Origin: Haladaptatus caseinilyticus
Lineage (GTDB): Archaea; Halobacteriota; Halobacteria; Halobacteriales; Haladaptataceae
Assembly: GCF_026248685.1 (NCBI RefSeq)
Contig: NZ_CP111040.1
Location: forward strand, 310,001-374,000
Length of the DNA: 64,000 nucleotides
Reading direction: 5' to 3'
Positions 1 through 8,354 of the stretch are shown here, piece after piece (within the stretch, counting starts at the first letter, position 1; each line of letters opens with the position of its first letter). The position numbers were made by a program, and so were the translations under genes. The notes beneath the pieces were generated by a model, which worked only from the letters and a program-made list of their open reading frames with translations, searched no databases and was not told the DNA's origin.

Positions 1-609
1 GGCATCAGCGACCCGGACCGGATCGTCTTCGAGGACTCCTTGTTGTGCGTCGCCAATCGCCGCGATTGCTGGTCCCGCTCCGTTTTCGATAGCGACGTGA
101 ATCGCGATGAACCAGCGCTCGTCCCCCGGCGCGAAGAAGTTCGTGATGGACCGAACGTTCTGCGGGAGCAGATCGTGTTCCGAGTCCTCACGGATCCAGT
201 TGTAGAGAACGTAGCCATCGTAGGAGAGTACTGGCGTCGCACCAAGTCGAGCAGTCGATTCGTACAGCGGAACGGCCACTCCCGCTGGAATGGTCTTGGC
301 GGTATTGGCGTCGATTTTGTGAACGTACGCGTTCGCGAGAAATCCAGTGACGGTATAAATGCGGGCGAGTTCGCGGTCAGTCAAGCCGTCGAAGAATTCG
401 CTCGATGGTGCTTCGAGACCACGAACTCGTGGTCTGAGTTGGTCAGTTTCGAGCAGCTTGGGAAGACTCGTACCCAACTCGTCGAGTTCGTTTAAAAACG
501 GCTGGGCGTCCGCCCCGAACGACGCGAGGGGTTCGGTATTTGGCAGGAACCCACGGTTCGGGTCGATGTTAAACCGCTCGTAGTCGAGCGCCGCAACGCG
601 TTCGGCCAT
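1..609 (-). CDS. Indoleamine 2,3-dioxygenase family protein (3' end missing)
   Basis: Heme dioxygenase that opens the indole ring of tryptophan to N-formylkynurenine, the first step of the kynurenine route. The first 203 codons are present and the reading frame is still open at the window edge; family members are usually near 380-400 residues, so the heme-ligand histidine lies outside. Recognition rests on the conserved middle of the family: PVLSYDGYVLYNW, followed by FFAPGDERWFIAIHVAIE and the GAGPAIAAI stretch. The ATG at 607-609 has a TATA-like cttaaa about 30 bases upstream, which suits a leaderless transcript. Kynureninase, which acts two steps later, starts 900 bp away on the other strand, which supports the assignment. 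Confidence 0.82.
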   Translation of the reverse strand, partial: MAERVAALDYERFNIDPNRGFLPNTEPLASFGADAQPFLNELDELGTSLPKLLETDQLRPRVRGLEAPSSEFFDGLTDRELARIYTVTGFLANAYVHKIDANTAKTIPAGVAVPLYESTARLGATPVLSYDGYVLYNWIREDSEHDLLPQNVRSITNFFAPGDERWFIAIHVAIENGAGPAIAAIGDAQQGVLEDDPVRVADA

Positions 610-636
610 GTCTGGTTTCGATACGATGCTCCGATC

Positions 637-643
637 CTTAAAG
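637..643 (-). promoter_or_regulatory. TATA-like box of the indoleamine dioxygenase gene
   Basis: Reading on the minus strand, GCTTTAAG lies 28-34 bases before the ATG at 609. That is the distance expected for a haloarchaeal TATA box when transcription begins at or next to the start codon. The call is from spacing and composition only. Confidence 0.4.
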
Positions 644-764
644 CATGAAGTTCTAGATCGCTGTCAACTCTGGTGGACAGGGACCGATTCAGTACACTAC
701 GACACACAACTACGCAGTACGGGTCGTAACTGGGCCCCCGAAATTACAAACGAGTACGCCCAAC

Positions 765-1382
765 TCACAACACCCGAAACACACGAACCGTATCACGATT
801 CCCAGGTTCGCACACCAACTGTGCGAGGCCGAGGTCGGTAAACACCTGCTTCCAGTTCCGGTGATAGAGCGGGAAGTCGTCGTGGACGTAACTCACTTCG
901 GCACCTGACCGACCGCGCTGGGGGCTGTTACCCTCGTTCTCGGCGGTGATGAGGATATCACTCGTAACGCGAATCAGTTCCTCGAACACCCACGTGTTTT
1001 CGGGATGAATGTGCTGGAGGGTTTCGACCGAGTAGACGACGTCGAAGGCGTCGTCGGGGAACTCTGGGAGTACGTCCTCGATTGCGCCGGTGTGGAACGT
1101 CCCCGTCGCGGCAAGGCGCGGATACTGCTCTGCCATTACGTCGAACGACTCGTCGTTGATGTCGATACCCGTGAGGTTCTCATAGCCGTCATCGAGGAGA
1201 TGGGCGAGGTGACGGCCGGAACTACAGCCAATCTCGAGGATTTCAGCGTCCTCGTCCGCGTAGTACTCGAATACGCTGGCGAGGGTGTCGCTTACCTCGT
1301 TCGACCCGATTTGGGCGTAGTACTCGGGTGAAAACTCCCCCGAGCGTTCGGCCCAACTGCGATGATTGTCCTCCGGTTCCAT
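765..1382 (-). CDS. Class I SAM-dependent methyltransferase
   Basis: A 205-residue Rossmann-fold methyltransferase. Motif I is ILEIGCSSGRHL near residues 48-59, the acidic end of strand 2 is TGIDIND, and the post-motif segment is FDVVYSVETLQHIHP. The substrate cannot be read from the sequence; the family includes small-molecule and ubiquinone-type C-methyltransferases. It lies between the indoleamine dioxygenase gene (155 bp downstream on the same strand) and the divergent kynureninase gene, so it may belong to the same regulon, but nothing shows that it acts in tryptophan breakdown. The start ATG follows a GGGTTAAG-type TATA-like sequence read on the minus strand (plus-strand positions 1404-1413). 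Confidence 0.75.
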   Translation of the reverse strand: MEPEDNHRSWAERSGEFSPEYYAQIGSNEVSDTLASVFEYYADEDAEILEIGCSSGRHLAHLLDDGYENLTGIDINDESFDVMAEQYPRLAATGTFHTGAIEDVLPEFPDDAFDVVYSVETLQHIHPENTWVFEELIRVTSDILITAENEGNSPQRGRSGAEVSYVHDDFPLYHRNWKQVFTDLGLAQLVCEPGNRDTVRVFRVL

Positions 1383-1473
1383 ACTGACCCTCTCGTAGCC
1401 AGAGGGTTAAGTGAGTCCGGAAATTTCGTCGGCGATGAAACGACGTTCTTCGCGGAGGTTTTCCACGCTCTCC

Positions 1474-1497
1474 GAAAAATACACCCCATTGGGGGTG
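1474..1497 (+). promoter_or_regulatory. kynU promoter with an inverted repeat
   Basis: An A-rich TATA-like gaaaaatac lies about 26-35 bases before the kynU ATG. Directly after it is the inverted repeat CACCCC-ATTG-GGGGTG (1482-1497), which would sit between the TATA box and the start site, a position typical of archaeal repressor operators. The function is inferred; only the symmetry and position are seen. Confidence 0.4.
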
Positions 1498-1508
1498 CCA
1501 CTCGAAGC

Positions 1509-2795
1509 ATGGACGACGAGTTCGAACTCGGGCGTGACCACGCCCAACGACGCGACGACTCGACTGACGTGATGGTTCGCGACCGGTTCTACCTCCCCGA
1601 CGACCTCTATCTTGACGGCAACTCCCTCGGGCCGCTTTCCACCGATGCCGAAGAGAGCCTCGAACACGTCCTCGACGAATGGCGCGAACTCGGTATTCGC
1701 GGGTGGACGGACGGTGACCCGTCATGGTTTCACTACGGCGAACGCCTTGGCGAGCGCCTCGCGCCGATGGTTGGAGCCCGCGAGGATGAAGTCGTGGTGG
1801 CGAACTCCACGACGATCAACATTCACACCCTCGTCGGCACGTTTCTCGACCGCTGTGCCCGCGAAGAGCGTGGACAGAAAGTCGTCGTGAACGACTTGGA
1901 CTTCCCGACCGACCATTACGCCATTCGTTCGCAGTTACAGACTCGGGGTCTCGATCCCGACGAGCACCTCATCGTCGTCGAGTCGCACGATGGACGAACC
2001 ATCGACGAGAGCAATATCGAAGCGGCGCTCGACGCACACGACGACGTGGGAATCGTCTTTATGCCGTCCGTGCTCTATCGCTCGGGCCAACTCTTCGACA
2101 TCGAATCGATCACCGACGTGGCACACGAGCACGACGCGTACGCGGGATTCGACCTCGCTCACTCTGCCGGTGTGATTCCTCACTCGCTGGCCGACGACGG
2201 CGTCGATTTCGCGGTCTGGTGTCACTACAAATATCTAAACGCGGGGCCGGGTGCCATCGCTGGACTGTACGTCCACAGCGACTATCACGGCGAAACTCCC
2301 GCACTCGCAGGCTGGTGGGGACACGATAAGGAGACGCAGTTCGAGATGCGAACGACCTATACACCCGCACAGTCCGCTGGTGCGTGGCAGACTGGAACGA
2401 TTCCGGTCCTCAGTGCCGCGCCACTTCTCGGTGTATTCGACATCGTGGACGACGTGGGAATCGAACGACTCCGCGAGCAGTCACTCGCATTAACGGACTA
2501 CTTCATGTATCTAGTGGACGAGCGCCTGCCGGAATGTTCGGTCGGAACGCCACGTGATCGATCCCGCCGTGGTGGCCACGTCGCCATCGAACACGAGGAA
2601 GCCTACCGAATCACCGAGGCGCTCAAGGAGCGGGGGGTCGTCGGTGATTTCCGCCCGCCGAATGTCGTTCGTCTGTGTCCCTCCCCGCTTTACGTTGGGT
2701 TCGAGGACGTGTGGAACGCCGTAGAGCACTTGCGGGAAATCATCGACGGCCGCGAGTACGAGCAGTTCGCCGACCGAGACGGCGGCGTGACCTAA
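1509..2795 (+). CDS. kynU: Kynureninase
   Basis: PLP enzyme that cleaves kynurenine to anthranilate and alanine. The 428-residue length is right for the family. Visible marks are the N-terminal DLYLDGNSLG (residues 32-41), the phosphate-binding VVANSTTINIH, the aspartate segment YAGFDLAHSAG, and the PLP lysine in CHYKYLNAGPG (Lys241). The ATG at 1509 is preferred over the longer open frame from 1362, because the extra 49 codons look non-coding and would cover the promoter. It is followed 77 bp later by the BtrH-like gene on the same strand, and its product anthranilate is the substrate of the CoA ligase encoded 18 kb downstream. Confidence 0.92.
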   Translation: MDDEFELGRDHAQRRDDSTDVMVRDRFYLPDDLYLDGNSLGPLSTDAEESLEHVLDEWRELGIRGWTDGDPSWFHYGERLGERLAPMVGAREDEVVVANSTTINIHTLVGTFLDRCAREERGQKVVVNDLDFPTDHYAIRSQLQTRGLDPDEHLIVVESHDGRTIDESNIEAALDAHDDVGIVFMPSVLYRSGQLFDIESITDVAHEHDAYAGFDLAHSAGVIPHSLADDGVDFAVWCHYKYLNAGPGAIAGLYVHSDYHGETPALAGWWGHDKETQFEMRTTYTPAQSAGAWQTGTIPVLSAAPLLGVFDIVDDVGIERLREQSLALTDYFMYLVDERLPECSVGTPRDRSRRGGHVAIEHEEAYRITEALKERGVVGDFRPPNVVRLCPSPLYVGFEDVWNAVEHLREIIDGREYEQFADRDGGVT

Positions 2796-2872
2796 ACACT
2801 CGATAGCCGACCATCCCCTCGGTATGTTCCGCGGTCGATATTGCTTTACCCCGCGCACTCGGTCGAACGTAT

Positions 2873-3853
2873 ATGCAACTTTCCTCGTACACACACTCGC
2901 CGGGTGCTCATTGCGGGTCGGCGTCGCTTCACAACCTCGCTACTTTCTACGATTGGGGATTTTCTGAGTCGCTCTGTTTCGGACTCGGCTCCGGCCTCGG
3001 ATTCGGCTATTACGAGCGTGGCCCCGCCAGTCGCGTTATCATGGGCCGAAACAGTGGGTTAGAAACCAACTTCTTCGAGACGCTCGGCATCGACTATCGC
3101 GAACAGAGCGGCCAACAACGGGAGTCGGCGTGGAACGACGTGCGGGAGCAGCTCGAAGACGGCGTTCCGGTAATGCTGTTCGTGGACCTTTACTATCTCG
3201 ATTACTTCAATACGGACACGCATTTCGGCCCGCACATCCTCCTCTGCGTCGGCATCGAAGGTAACGAGGTGCGTCTCTCGGACAGCGAGTTTGATTCGAT
3301 CCAGCGACTACCGATTTCGCATCTCAGGGATGCGTGGGACTCCGACTACGGGTTCGGCCCGCTCGATAATCGATGGCTCGTCGTCCAGGATCCAACAGTC
3401 GAAACGTCCCTTCCGACGGCGGCCGACACAGCTATCGAACGCACGGCGACAATGCTACTCTCATCGAATGACGGCAACTGGAAGGCGCAGGGTATCGACG
3501 CGATTCGTCGGTTCGCGAACGACCTTCCGAACTGGACCGCGCTGGAAGATACGAGCTGGTGCGCCCGCTTCGCCTATCAGAACATCGAACGACGCGGAAC
3601 CGGGGGCGGTGCGTTCCGTCGGCTGTACGCCGAGTTCCTCGATGAAGTCGCGCCGGAACTCGGACTGCGGGAGGACGTTCCGACCCGGCTCTACGACATC
3701 GCGGACGATTGGACCCACTTGAGCACGACCCTCAAAAACGCAAGCGAGGCGGAGGGTGAGGAACAGGCGCAACTTCTCGAAAACGCTAGTGACCAAGCAA
3801 ACGGGATCGCCGACCGTGAGGAGGAATTGTTCACTCGACTTCGCGAGTTGTAG
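2873..3853 (+). CDS. BtrH N-terminal / DUF4872 domain protein
   Basis: A 326-residue protein with the two-part layout of the butirosin BtrH family: a papain/C39-like N-terminal half and a helical DUF4872 C-terminal half. BtrH itself moves an acyl group from a carrier-protein thioester to an amine. The candidate catalytic residues are Cys14 in AHCGSASLHN, His121 in GPHILLCVG and Asp137 in VRLSDSEF, in the order and spacing of a Cys-His-Asp triad. The C-terminal end is rich in Glu and Ala and probably coiled coil. It follows kynU closely on the same strand and may be co-transcribed. Its substrate is unknown; amide or thioester chemistry on a kynurenine-pathway compound is possible but inferred. 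Confidence 0.72.
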   Translation: MQLSSYTHSPGAHCGSASLHNLATFYDWGFSESLCFGLGSGLGFGYYERGPASRVIMGRNSGLETNFFETLGIDYREQSGQQRESAWNDVREQLEDGVPVMLFVDLYYLDYFNTDTHFGPHILLCVGIEGNEVRLSDSEFDSIQRLPISHLRDAWDSDYGFGPLDNRWLVVQDPTVETSLPTAADTAIERTATMLLSSNDGNWKAQGIDAIRRFANDLPNWTALEDTSWCARFAYQNIERRGTGGGAFRRLYAEFLDEVAPELGLREDVPTRLYDIADDWTHLSTTLKNASEAEGEEQAQLLENASDQANGIADREEELFTRLREL

Positions 3854-4514
3854 CAGGGACTGCGTCGTGTATTCCGCCTACTGGAGAATATTATATGTGA
3901 TTATTGACTCCAATTGGGGGTTTCGTCTCGCCCGAGCCGGGAACAGCACAGTCATACTCCTGGCGCGTATCGAACCGACTTAAAACCGATCTACGTTCGC
4001 GTTTCTGCCGAACGGCACCGGGCTATCCGACACTAATACCGCACCACAATTCGATCGGTTGACAATTCTTGGTACCGAAGGCGGAATCGATTGGCAGTCA
4101 CGGAGGGACCGTCGATTTCGGGATGAATGTCGTGGCGTGACCGACCGAATCCCCACATTCACTTGCGAACGCAGGCATTTTGTTTACGCCACAGCGGTCG
4201 ATAGAATTGGTTGTCGAAGGTTGGAGACCAACCTACCATCCTTTCCTTCGACACACCTATTCCTAACCAATCACGAAACGTAGTTCTCTGGTTTCCCTTT
4301 CTCGATTCTCCGATGGAAATGTAGTCTCTCACGTCATCGAAACTTTCCCACAACATCTGACATCTGCTTACGGAACGGTTTGAGAGACGTGCTGAGTCCT
4401 CATCTCAGTGAATTCTGATAAAAGATTCGTCGAACATCCGTCCCCGAAAGTGGCTCCTTCGCGAACGCTTTCACCTTGTTCTCCCCACGTTCCGATAAAA
4501 CAGTTCGTCGCTTC
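3854..4514. other. Gene-poor stretch
   Basis: About 660 bases between the convergent ends of the BtrH-like and DUF892 genes. Short open frames occur on both strands, but none has haloarchaeal-looking composition, a start signal or a motif I recognise. I see no clear repeat or RNA gene in it. Confidence 0.4.
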
Positions 4515-5012
4515 TTACTGTTCTTGCGGGACCGACGAGACATCGTACTCTTCGGTCTGCTCTTTCAATTCGTTCAGTGCATCTTCCTCTTCTCGGAGGT
4601 TCTCCTCTAAGAGATCCGCCGACTCCTGATGACCGAGTTGGTCGGCGATGAAAGTGAGATTACCGTAAGCAGCGATTTCGAGATGCTCGCTCTTCTGCGC
4701 GGCGGCCAAATCGAACAGTTCGTGCACGTTTTGATCAGTGACACTGTTCGCGAATTCGTCATGGTCTTCGATAAGGCCGTCAACGGCGTGGCATTCTGCC
4801 TGCTCCGGAGACGTTTCGATCTGCTCGAATACTTCTTCTAGCCGTTCGATGTGAGTCTCCGTTTCGTCACGATGTTCTTCGAAGCTCGATCGTAGCTCTT
4901 CGTCTTCCACATCGTCCGCTAGTTCTTCGAGCGCATCGACGAGCTGATGTTCGACATAATAGATCTCTTTCAATCCTTCTTCGAACAAGTCGGTGAGGGA
5001 TTCGTTACTCAT
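4515..5012 (-). CDS. YciE/YciF-type ferritin-like protein (DUF892)
   Basis: A 165-residue all-helical protein of the DUF892 family (YciE/YciF), ferritin-like four-helix bundles with a di-iron centre that are linked to stress. The N-terminus SLTDLFEEGLKEIYYVEHQL is typical; further helices carry the expected acidic and histidine ligands, for example EEHRDETETHIERLEEVF and KSEHLEIAAYGNL. It is highly acidic. The frame stays open upstream to 5147, but the residues before the chosen ATG look non-coding, and the conserved domain begins at MSNESL. Manganese catalase is encoded 2.3 kb away, so an oxidative-stress role is plausible. Confidence 0.85.
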   Translation of the reverse strand: MSNESLTDLFEEGLKEIYYVEHQLVDALEELADDVEDEELRSSFEEHRDETETHIERLEEVFEQIETSPEQAECHAVDGLIEDHDEFANSVTDQNVHELFDLAAAQKSEHLEIAAYGNLTFIADQLGHQESADLLEENLREEEDALNELKEQTEEYDVSSVPQEQ

Positions 5013-5307
5013 TGTATGCTTCGGTTCAACGAAGGTCGAAGACGGTATTCGGTCTTGGTGCTGCATATGCGTGTCTTTAACTAACCCATCCGTCGACGAA
5101 CGATGTATTATGGAACGAGACTGCGTCGATCTTCGGTTTGCACTCACTGGAAGAGAGTGATGGAACCCGTTCGTATCGACTTATGAAGGCGTCCGCTCTC
5201 CACCTCCGTGTTCGCACTGTGTTCAATTTCCATTGCGTTCGGCACGATGAGGACTGTTCTCCACTTAATACCGCTGAGAATGCAATCAACTTTGAAAAGA
5301 GGAGTCC

Positions 5308-6348
5308 ATGAATACACATCTACCAATGGACAAGCCCTCCACGTATCCACCACCACTGCATCCGGGTTCGAGGGTCGCAGTGATCGCTACCTCACACGCC
5401 CCTCCTCGGGAAGCACTTTCCCGCGGAATCGACCGTCTCGAATCGTTTGGCCTCGACGTAGAACTATTCGAAACGGCGACTCGAGACACCGACTGGCTGC
5501 GTTCCCATCCGAAGGAACGCGCCAGGGACGTCAATCGAGCGTTTGCCGACGAGGCCATCGACGGGGTAGTTGCAGCGATGGGCGGCAATCGCGAGATTCA
5601 GATCGTCGATACTATCGACGAATCGATCCTGCGCGACAATCCCAAGCGGTTCTACGGGTCGAGCGATAATACGCACCTCCACCTGTTGTTGAATCGCCTC
5701 GGTTGGGTCTCGTTTTACGGGGGCCAACTCTTCCCCGATATTTCGGTGGATCCGGAAATGCACCCCTATACCCATCGGAACATCGAGCGTGCGATGACCC
5801 GAACTCCGTTCGGGGAGTGTACCGCTGCCAGTGAATGGACCGACGAGTACTACGATTTCGAAACCCAGGCGTCACGTGAATGGTTCCCTTCGAGCGGATG
5901 GTACTGGCATAATACAACCGGGAAAACGGTACATGGGACACTTCTGGGTGGTTGCTTCGAAATGCTTGAATCACAGCTCATGATGTCTGAGGATGTCTTC
6001 CCACATGTGCTCGACTCGGGGGATATACTCGCAATCGAGACATCCGGTGAAACACCAACGCATGCGGAAGTCGAACGCTTCTTTACAGTTCTCGGCGAGC
6101 GCGGCACGATTGGTGATCTCGGCGGCCTACTGGTCGGTCGTCCGGAAACGCCGAAAGGGTCCTTGACCAAACGGAATACATATCGACGGGAGCAGCGCCG
6201 ATCGATCAAGCACGTCTGTGATGAGTATGCCGAGGACCTTCCCATCGTCTTCGATCTCGATTTCGGACACACCGCACCCATCCTTCCCCTGCCGCTTGGG
6301 TCGAACGTGACGGTCGATACCGGCGAACGGACGATACTGTTCGAGTGA
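5308..6348 (+). CDS. S66 family LD-carboxypeptidase / MccF-like hydrolase
   Basis: Serine carboxypeptidase of family S66. The proposed catalytic Ser119 is in YGSSDNT, Glu244 in LAIETSGE, and His321 in DFGHTAPILPLPLG near the C-terminus; all three fall at the family's spacing in 346 residues. In bacteria the family recycles murein tetrapeptides, and MccF members inactivate microcin C-like aminoacyl nucleotides. Archaea have no murein, so a detoxifying or scavenging peptidase role is more likely here. An alternative ATG six codons in (5326) is possible. It stands alone, with the neighbouring genes on the opposite strand. Confidence 0.82.
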   Translation: MNTHLPMDKPSTYPPPLHPGSRVAVIATSHAPPREALSRGIDRLESFGLDVELFETATRDTDWLRSHPKERARDVNRAFADEAIDGVVAAMGGNREIQIVDTIDESILRDNPKRFYGSSDNTHLHLLLNRLGWVSFYGGQLFPDISVDPEMHPYTHRNIERAMTRTPFGECTAASEWTDEYYDFETQASREWFPSSGWYWHNTTGKTVHGTLLGGCFEMLESQLMMSEDVFPHVLDSGDILAIETSGETPTHAEVERFFTVLGERGTIGDLGGLLVGRPETPKGSLTKRNTYRREQRRSIKHVCDEYAEDLPIVFDLDFGHTAPILPLPLGSNVTVDTGERTILFE

Positions 6349-6478
6349 GTGCCCCCTACACGACATGGTGAATTGCACATCACGCGAACCGCTCGCGCAT
6401 CGAGTAGTCGGGATATGGATCGGTATCTCTCAACGTATCACCCAGTAGAACCCGAAAAACTACGATCTTAAGGATTAC

Positions 6479-7159
6479 TCAATAATCATCCGAATAGTTC
6501 GCCCCTTTCCCGAGGACGATGGCGTTTTCGACGAGACGCCCATGCGCACGCCGAAGCCGTTCGGACACCGCCTGATGGGAGATCCCTAACTCCTTACCGA
6601 GGTCGCCCGCGGTCGATCCGCGAGGAACCTCATAGTACCCCCGCTTGTAGGCTAACTCGAGCGTGTCTTGATGATCGTTGAGGAGTCCGAACCGTCCCTT
6701 CCGCCCTTCCTCCACCTGGTAGATGTTTGAAATTCGAAACACCAAATCGTTTTCTTCACAGTATTCATACGTTCTAGATAGGGCTTCTCGCTCGGGAAAC
6801 AGGATACGGAGATGCCACACTCGCTGATTGCCGGTCGCAGCAAGGATCGTCCCCTCCTCTTCGACGAGGATCTGAACGAGCGTCTCGATATCGTCTATCC
6901 AATCCATCTGATACAACCATTCATCGCTGAGGTTTGCCAACAGTTCGACTTGCTCGATGCTGGAATCGTCTGCCAGCGTCGTGCTAACGTCACCCTCCGT
7001 GTATCCGTCTCCACTAACCCACACATATGGCATCACCCGGTCGGATCCTGACGCAACGAACCGTTCGACTTCACAACGTAACTCCTCGAGCATAGAAAGT
7101 GATCGATACAGCGTGAACTCCTCCGCAGGAAGCTCGACCTCGGCTATTGTCGCCACCAT
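6479..7159 (-). CDS. Bacterio-opsin activator-type HTH regulator
   Basis: A 226-residue haloarchaeal transcription regulator of the Bat-like HTH-10 family. The C-terminal third contains the HTH-10 domain: DHQDTLELAYKRGYYEVPRG, then LGKELGISHQAVSERLRRAH, the recognition-helix region. The N-terminal part is the variable sensor-like region seen in these proteins, with a run of acidic strands and helices and no recognised cofactor site. Its target is unknown. It lies 130 bp downstream of the manganese catalase gene on the same strand, so control of that gene or of neighbouring stress genes is a reasonable guess. Confidence 0.83.
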   Translation of the reverse strand: MVATIAEVELPAEEFTLYRSLSMLEELRCEVERFVASGSDRVMPYVWVSGDGYTEGDVSTTLADDSSIEQVELLANLSDEWLYQMDWIDDIETLVQILVEEEGTILAATGNQRVWHLRILFPEREALSRTYEYCEENDLVFRISNIYQVEEGRKGRFGLLNDHQDTLELAYKRGYYEVPRGSTAGDLGKELGISHQAVSERLRRAHGRLVENAIVLGKGANYSDDY

Positions 7160-7289
7160 GTGTTCCGAAAAGGACGGTAGTTCAATATCTGTGTTGGCCC
7201 CTCGTCCATGGATATTATCTTTCCCTTTCGTGTCGAACGTACGGCATTCTCAGCGTGATATCGCCATGCCTGATGCAGTGTGGCGGTGG

Positions 7290-8123
7290 CTAGTTCACTT
7301 CGTTGTGCATGGCTTCAATGACTTCGTCGAGATCAGGAGTACCGCCTCCAGGCTGTCGATCGTAGGAAAATTCCCCCTTTCCATCGATTGACTCACCTTT
7401 GGTCCAGCGCCGTTCGGGATTCGGCTGTTCGTCCTTGAACGTGGACATGAACTCGTAGTTGTGATCCTGATTCTCCTCCTCCTGTGGGAAGCTGTTCGGA
7501 ACTGGAAGGTGATCTTCCATCGTCTCAAGGGCGGCGTGCCACTGATTTTGATGCATCGTATCCCGTCCGATGAGATACGAAAGCATGTCTTTCATGCCTG
7601 GATCATCGGTGAACTCCCAGAGACGTGCGGCGAGTGTACGGCCGGTCGATTCCGCCATGACGTTCGCGTACATGTCGGCTGCGAGGTTGCCACTGGCGAC
7701 GATACAGCCCCCATCGAACGGTACGCCGTTGGCATCAACGGGCATCGCGTGAAGCCCCGCTGAGAGTGCTTGGCGGGGTTGACCGCTGTCCATCATCTCG
7801 GCGATGACCGCGTCCTCGCGTGCTTGTTCGCGTTGTTCTTCGGAAGCTCCTTCGAGATTTTTCGCGACGGCGGTGGCGAGCATTTCGATGTGGCCGAGCT
7901 CTTCGGTCGCCGTCTCCATCAGTAGTCGGCGGTATTCGCTTTTCTCGGCCGGCACTGCGAACGCCTGAAACATGTACTGAAGTGCAACCCGCATCTCACC
8001 CTCTGCCCCGCCGATCGCTTGCTGGAGCATTTTCGCGAAGCGCGGGTCAGGATCGTGGACTTCCACTTCGTACTGAAGTTCGTTATCGTGGTAGAACATT
8101 GGTTTCTCCGTCGTCACCGACAT
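7290..8123 (-). CDS. Manganese catalase
   Basis: Di-manganese catalase that converts hydrogen peroxide to water and oxygen. The 277-residue length is normal. Metal ligands are visible in EGEMRVALQYMFQ (Glu43), ATEELGHIEM (Glu75 and His78), the later NVMAESTGRTLAARL (Glu) and GRDTMHQNQW (His), matching the E, E-x2-H, E, H pattern of the family. The proline- and glycine-rich C-terminal tail is typical. A peroxide-removing enzyme suits a region rich in flavin oxidases and monooxygenases, such as the sarcosine-oxidase-like and aminobenzoyl-CoA enzymes, but no operon link is seen. Confidence 0.93.
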   Translation of the reverse strand: MSVTTEKPMFYHDNELQYEVEVHDPDPRFAKMLQQAIGGAEGEMRVALQYMFQAFAVPAEKSEYRRLLMETATEELGHIEMLATAVAKNLEGASEEQREQAREDAVIAEMMDSGQPRQALSAGLHAMPVDANGVPFDGGCIVASGNLAADMYANVMAESTGRTLAARLWEFTDDPGMKDMLSYLIGRDTMHQNQWHAALETMEDHLPVPNSFPQEEENQDHNYEFMSTFKDEQPNPERRWTKGESIDGKGEFSYDRQPGGGTPDLDEVIEAMHNEVN

Positions 8124-8354
8124 TCGCTATTCGATTAGCCGTACTGCCTGCTAATGCACGGCAGTTAGGTTATCCTGCGATGGCGGTCTTGGCAATCCGG
8201 GTTTGCTGACCACTGAGGCGATAGATATCGGTACGTTCACGATTCGGTCATACTTACAAAACCCTCGGCGGTTGGAGACTCCGACCACATAGTGAAGTTC
8301 CGTGGTTTCGTCGCTATCTTCACTCCCTTCTAACCCTCAGTTTTCGTCCTGACC

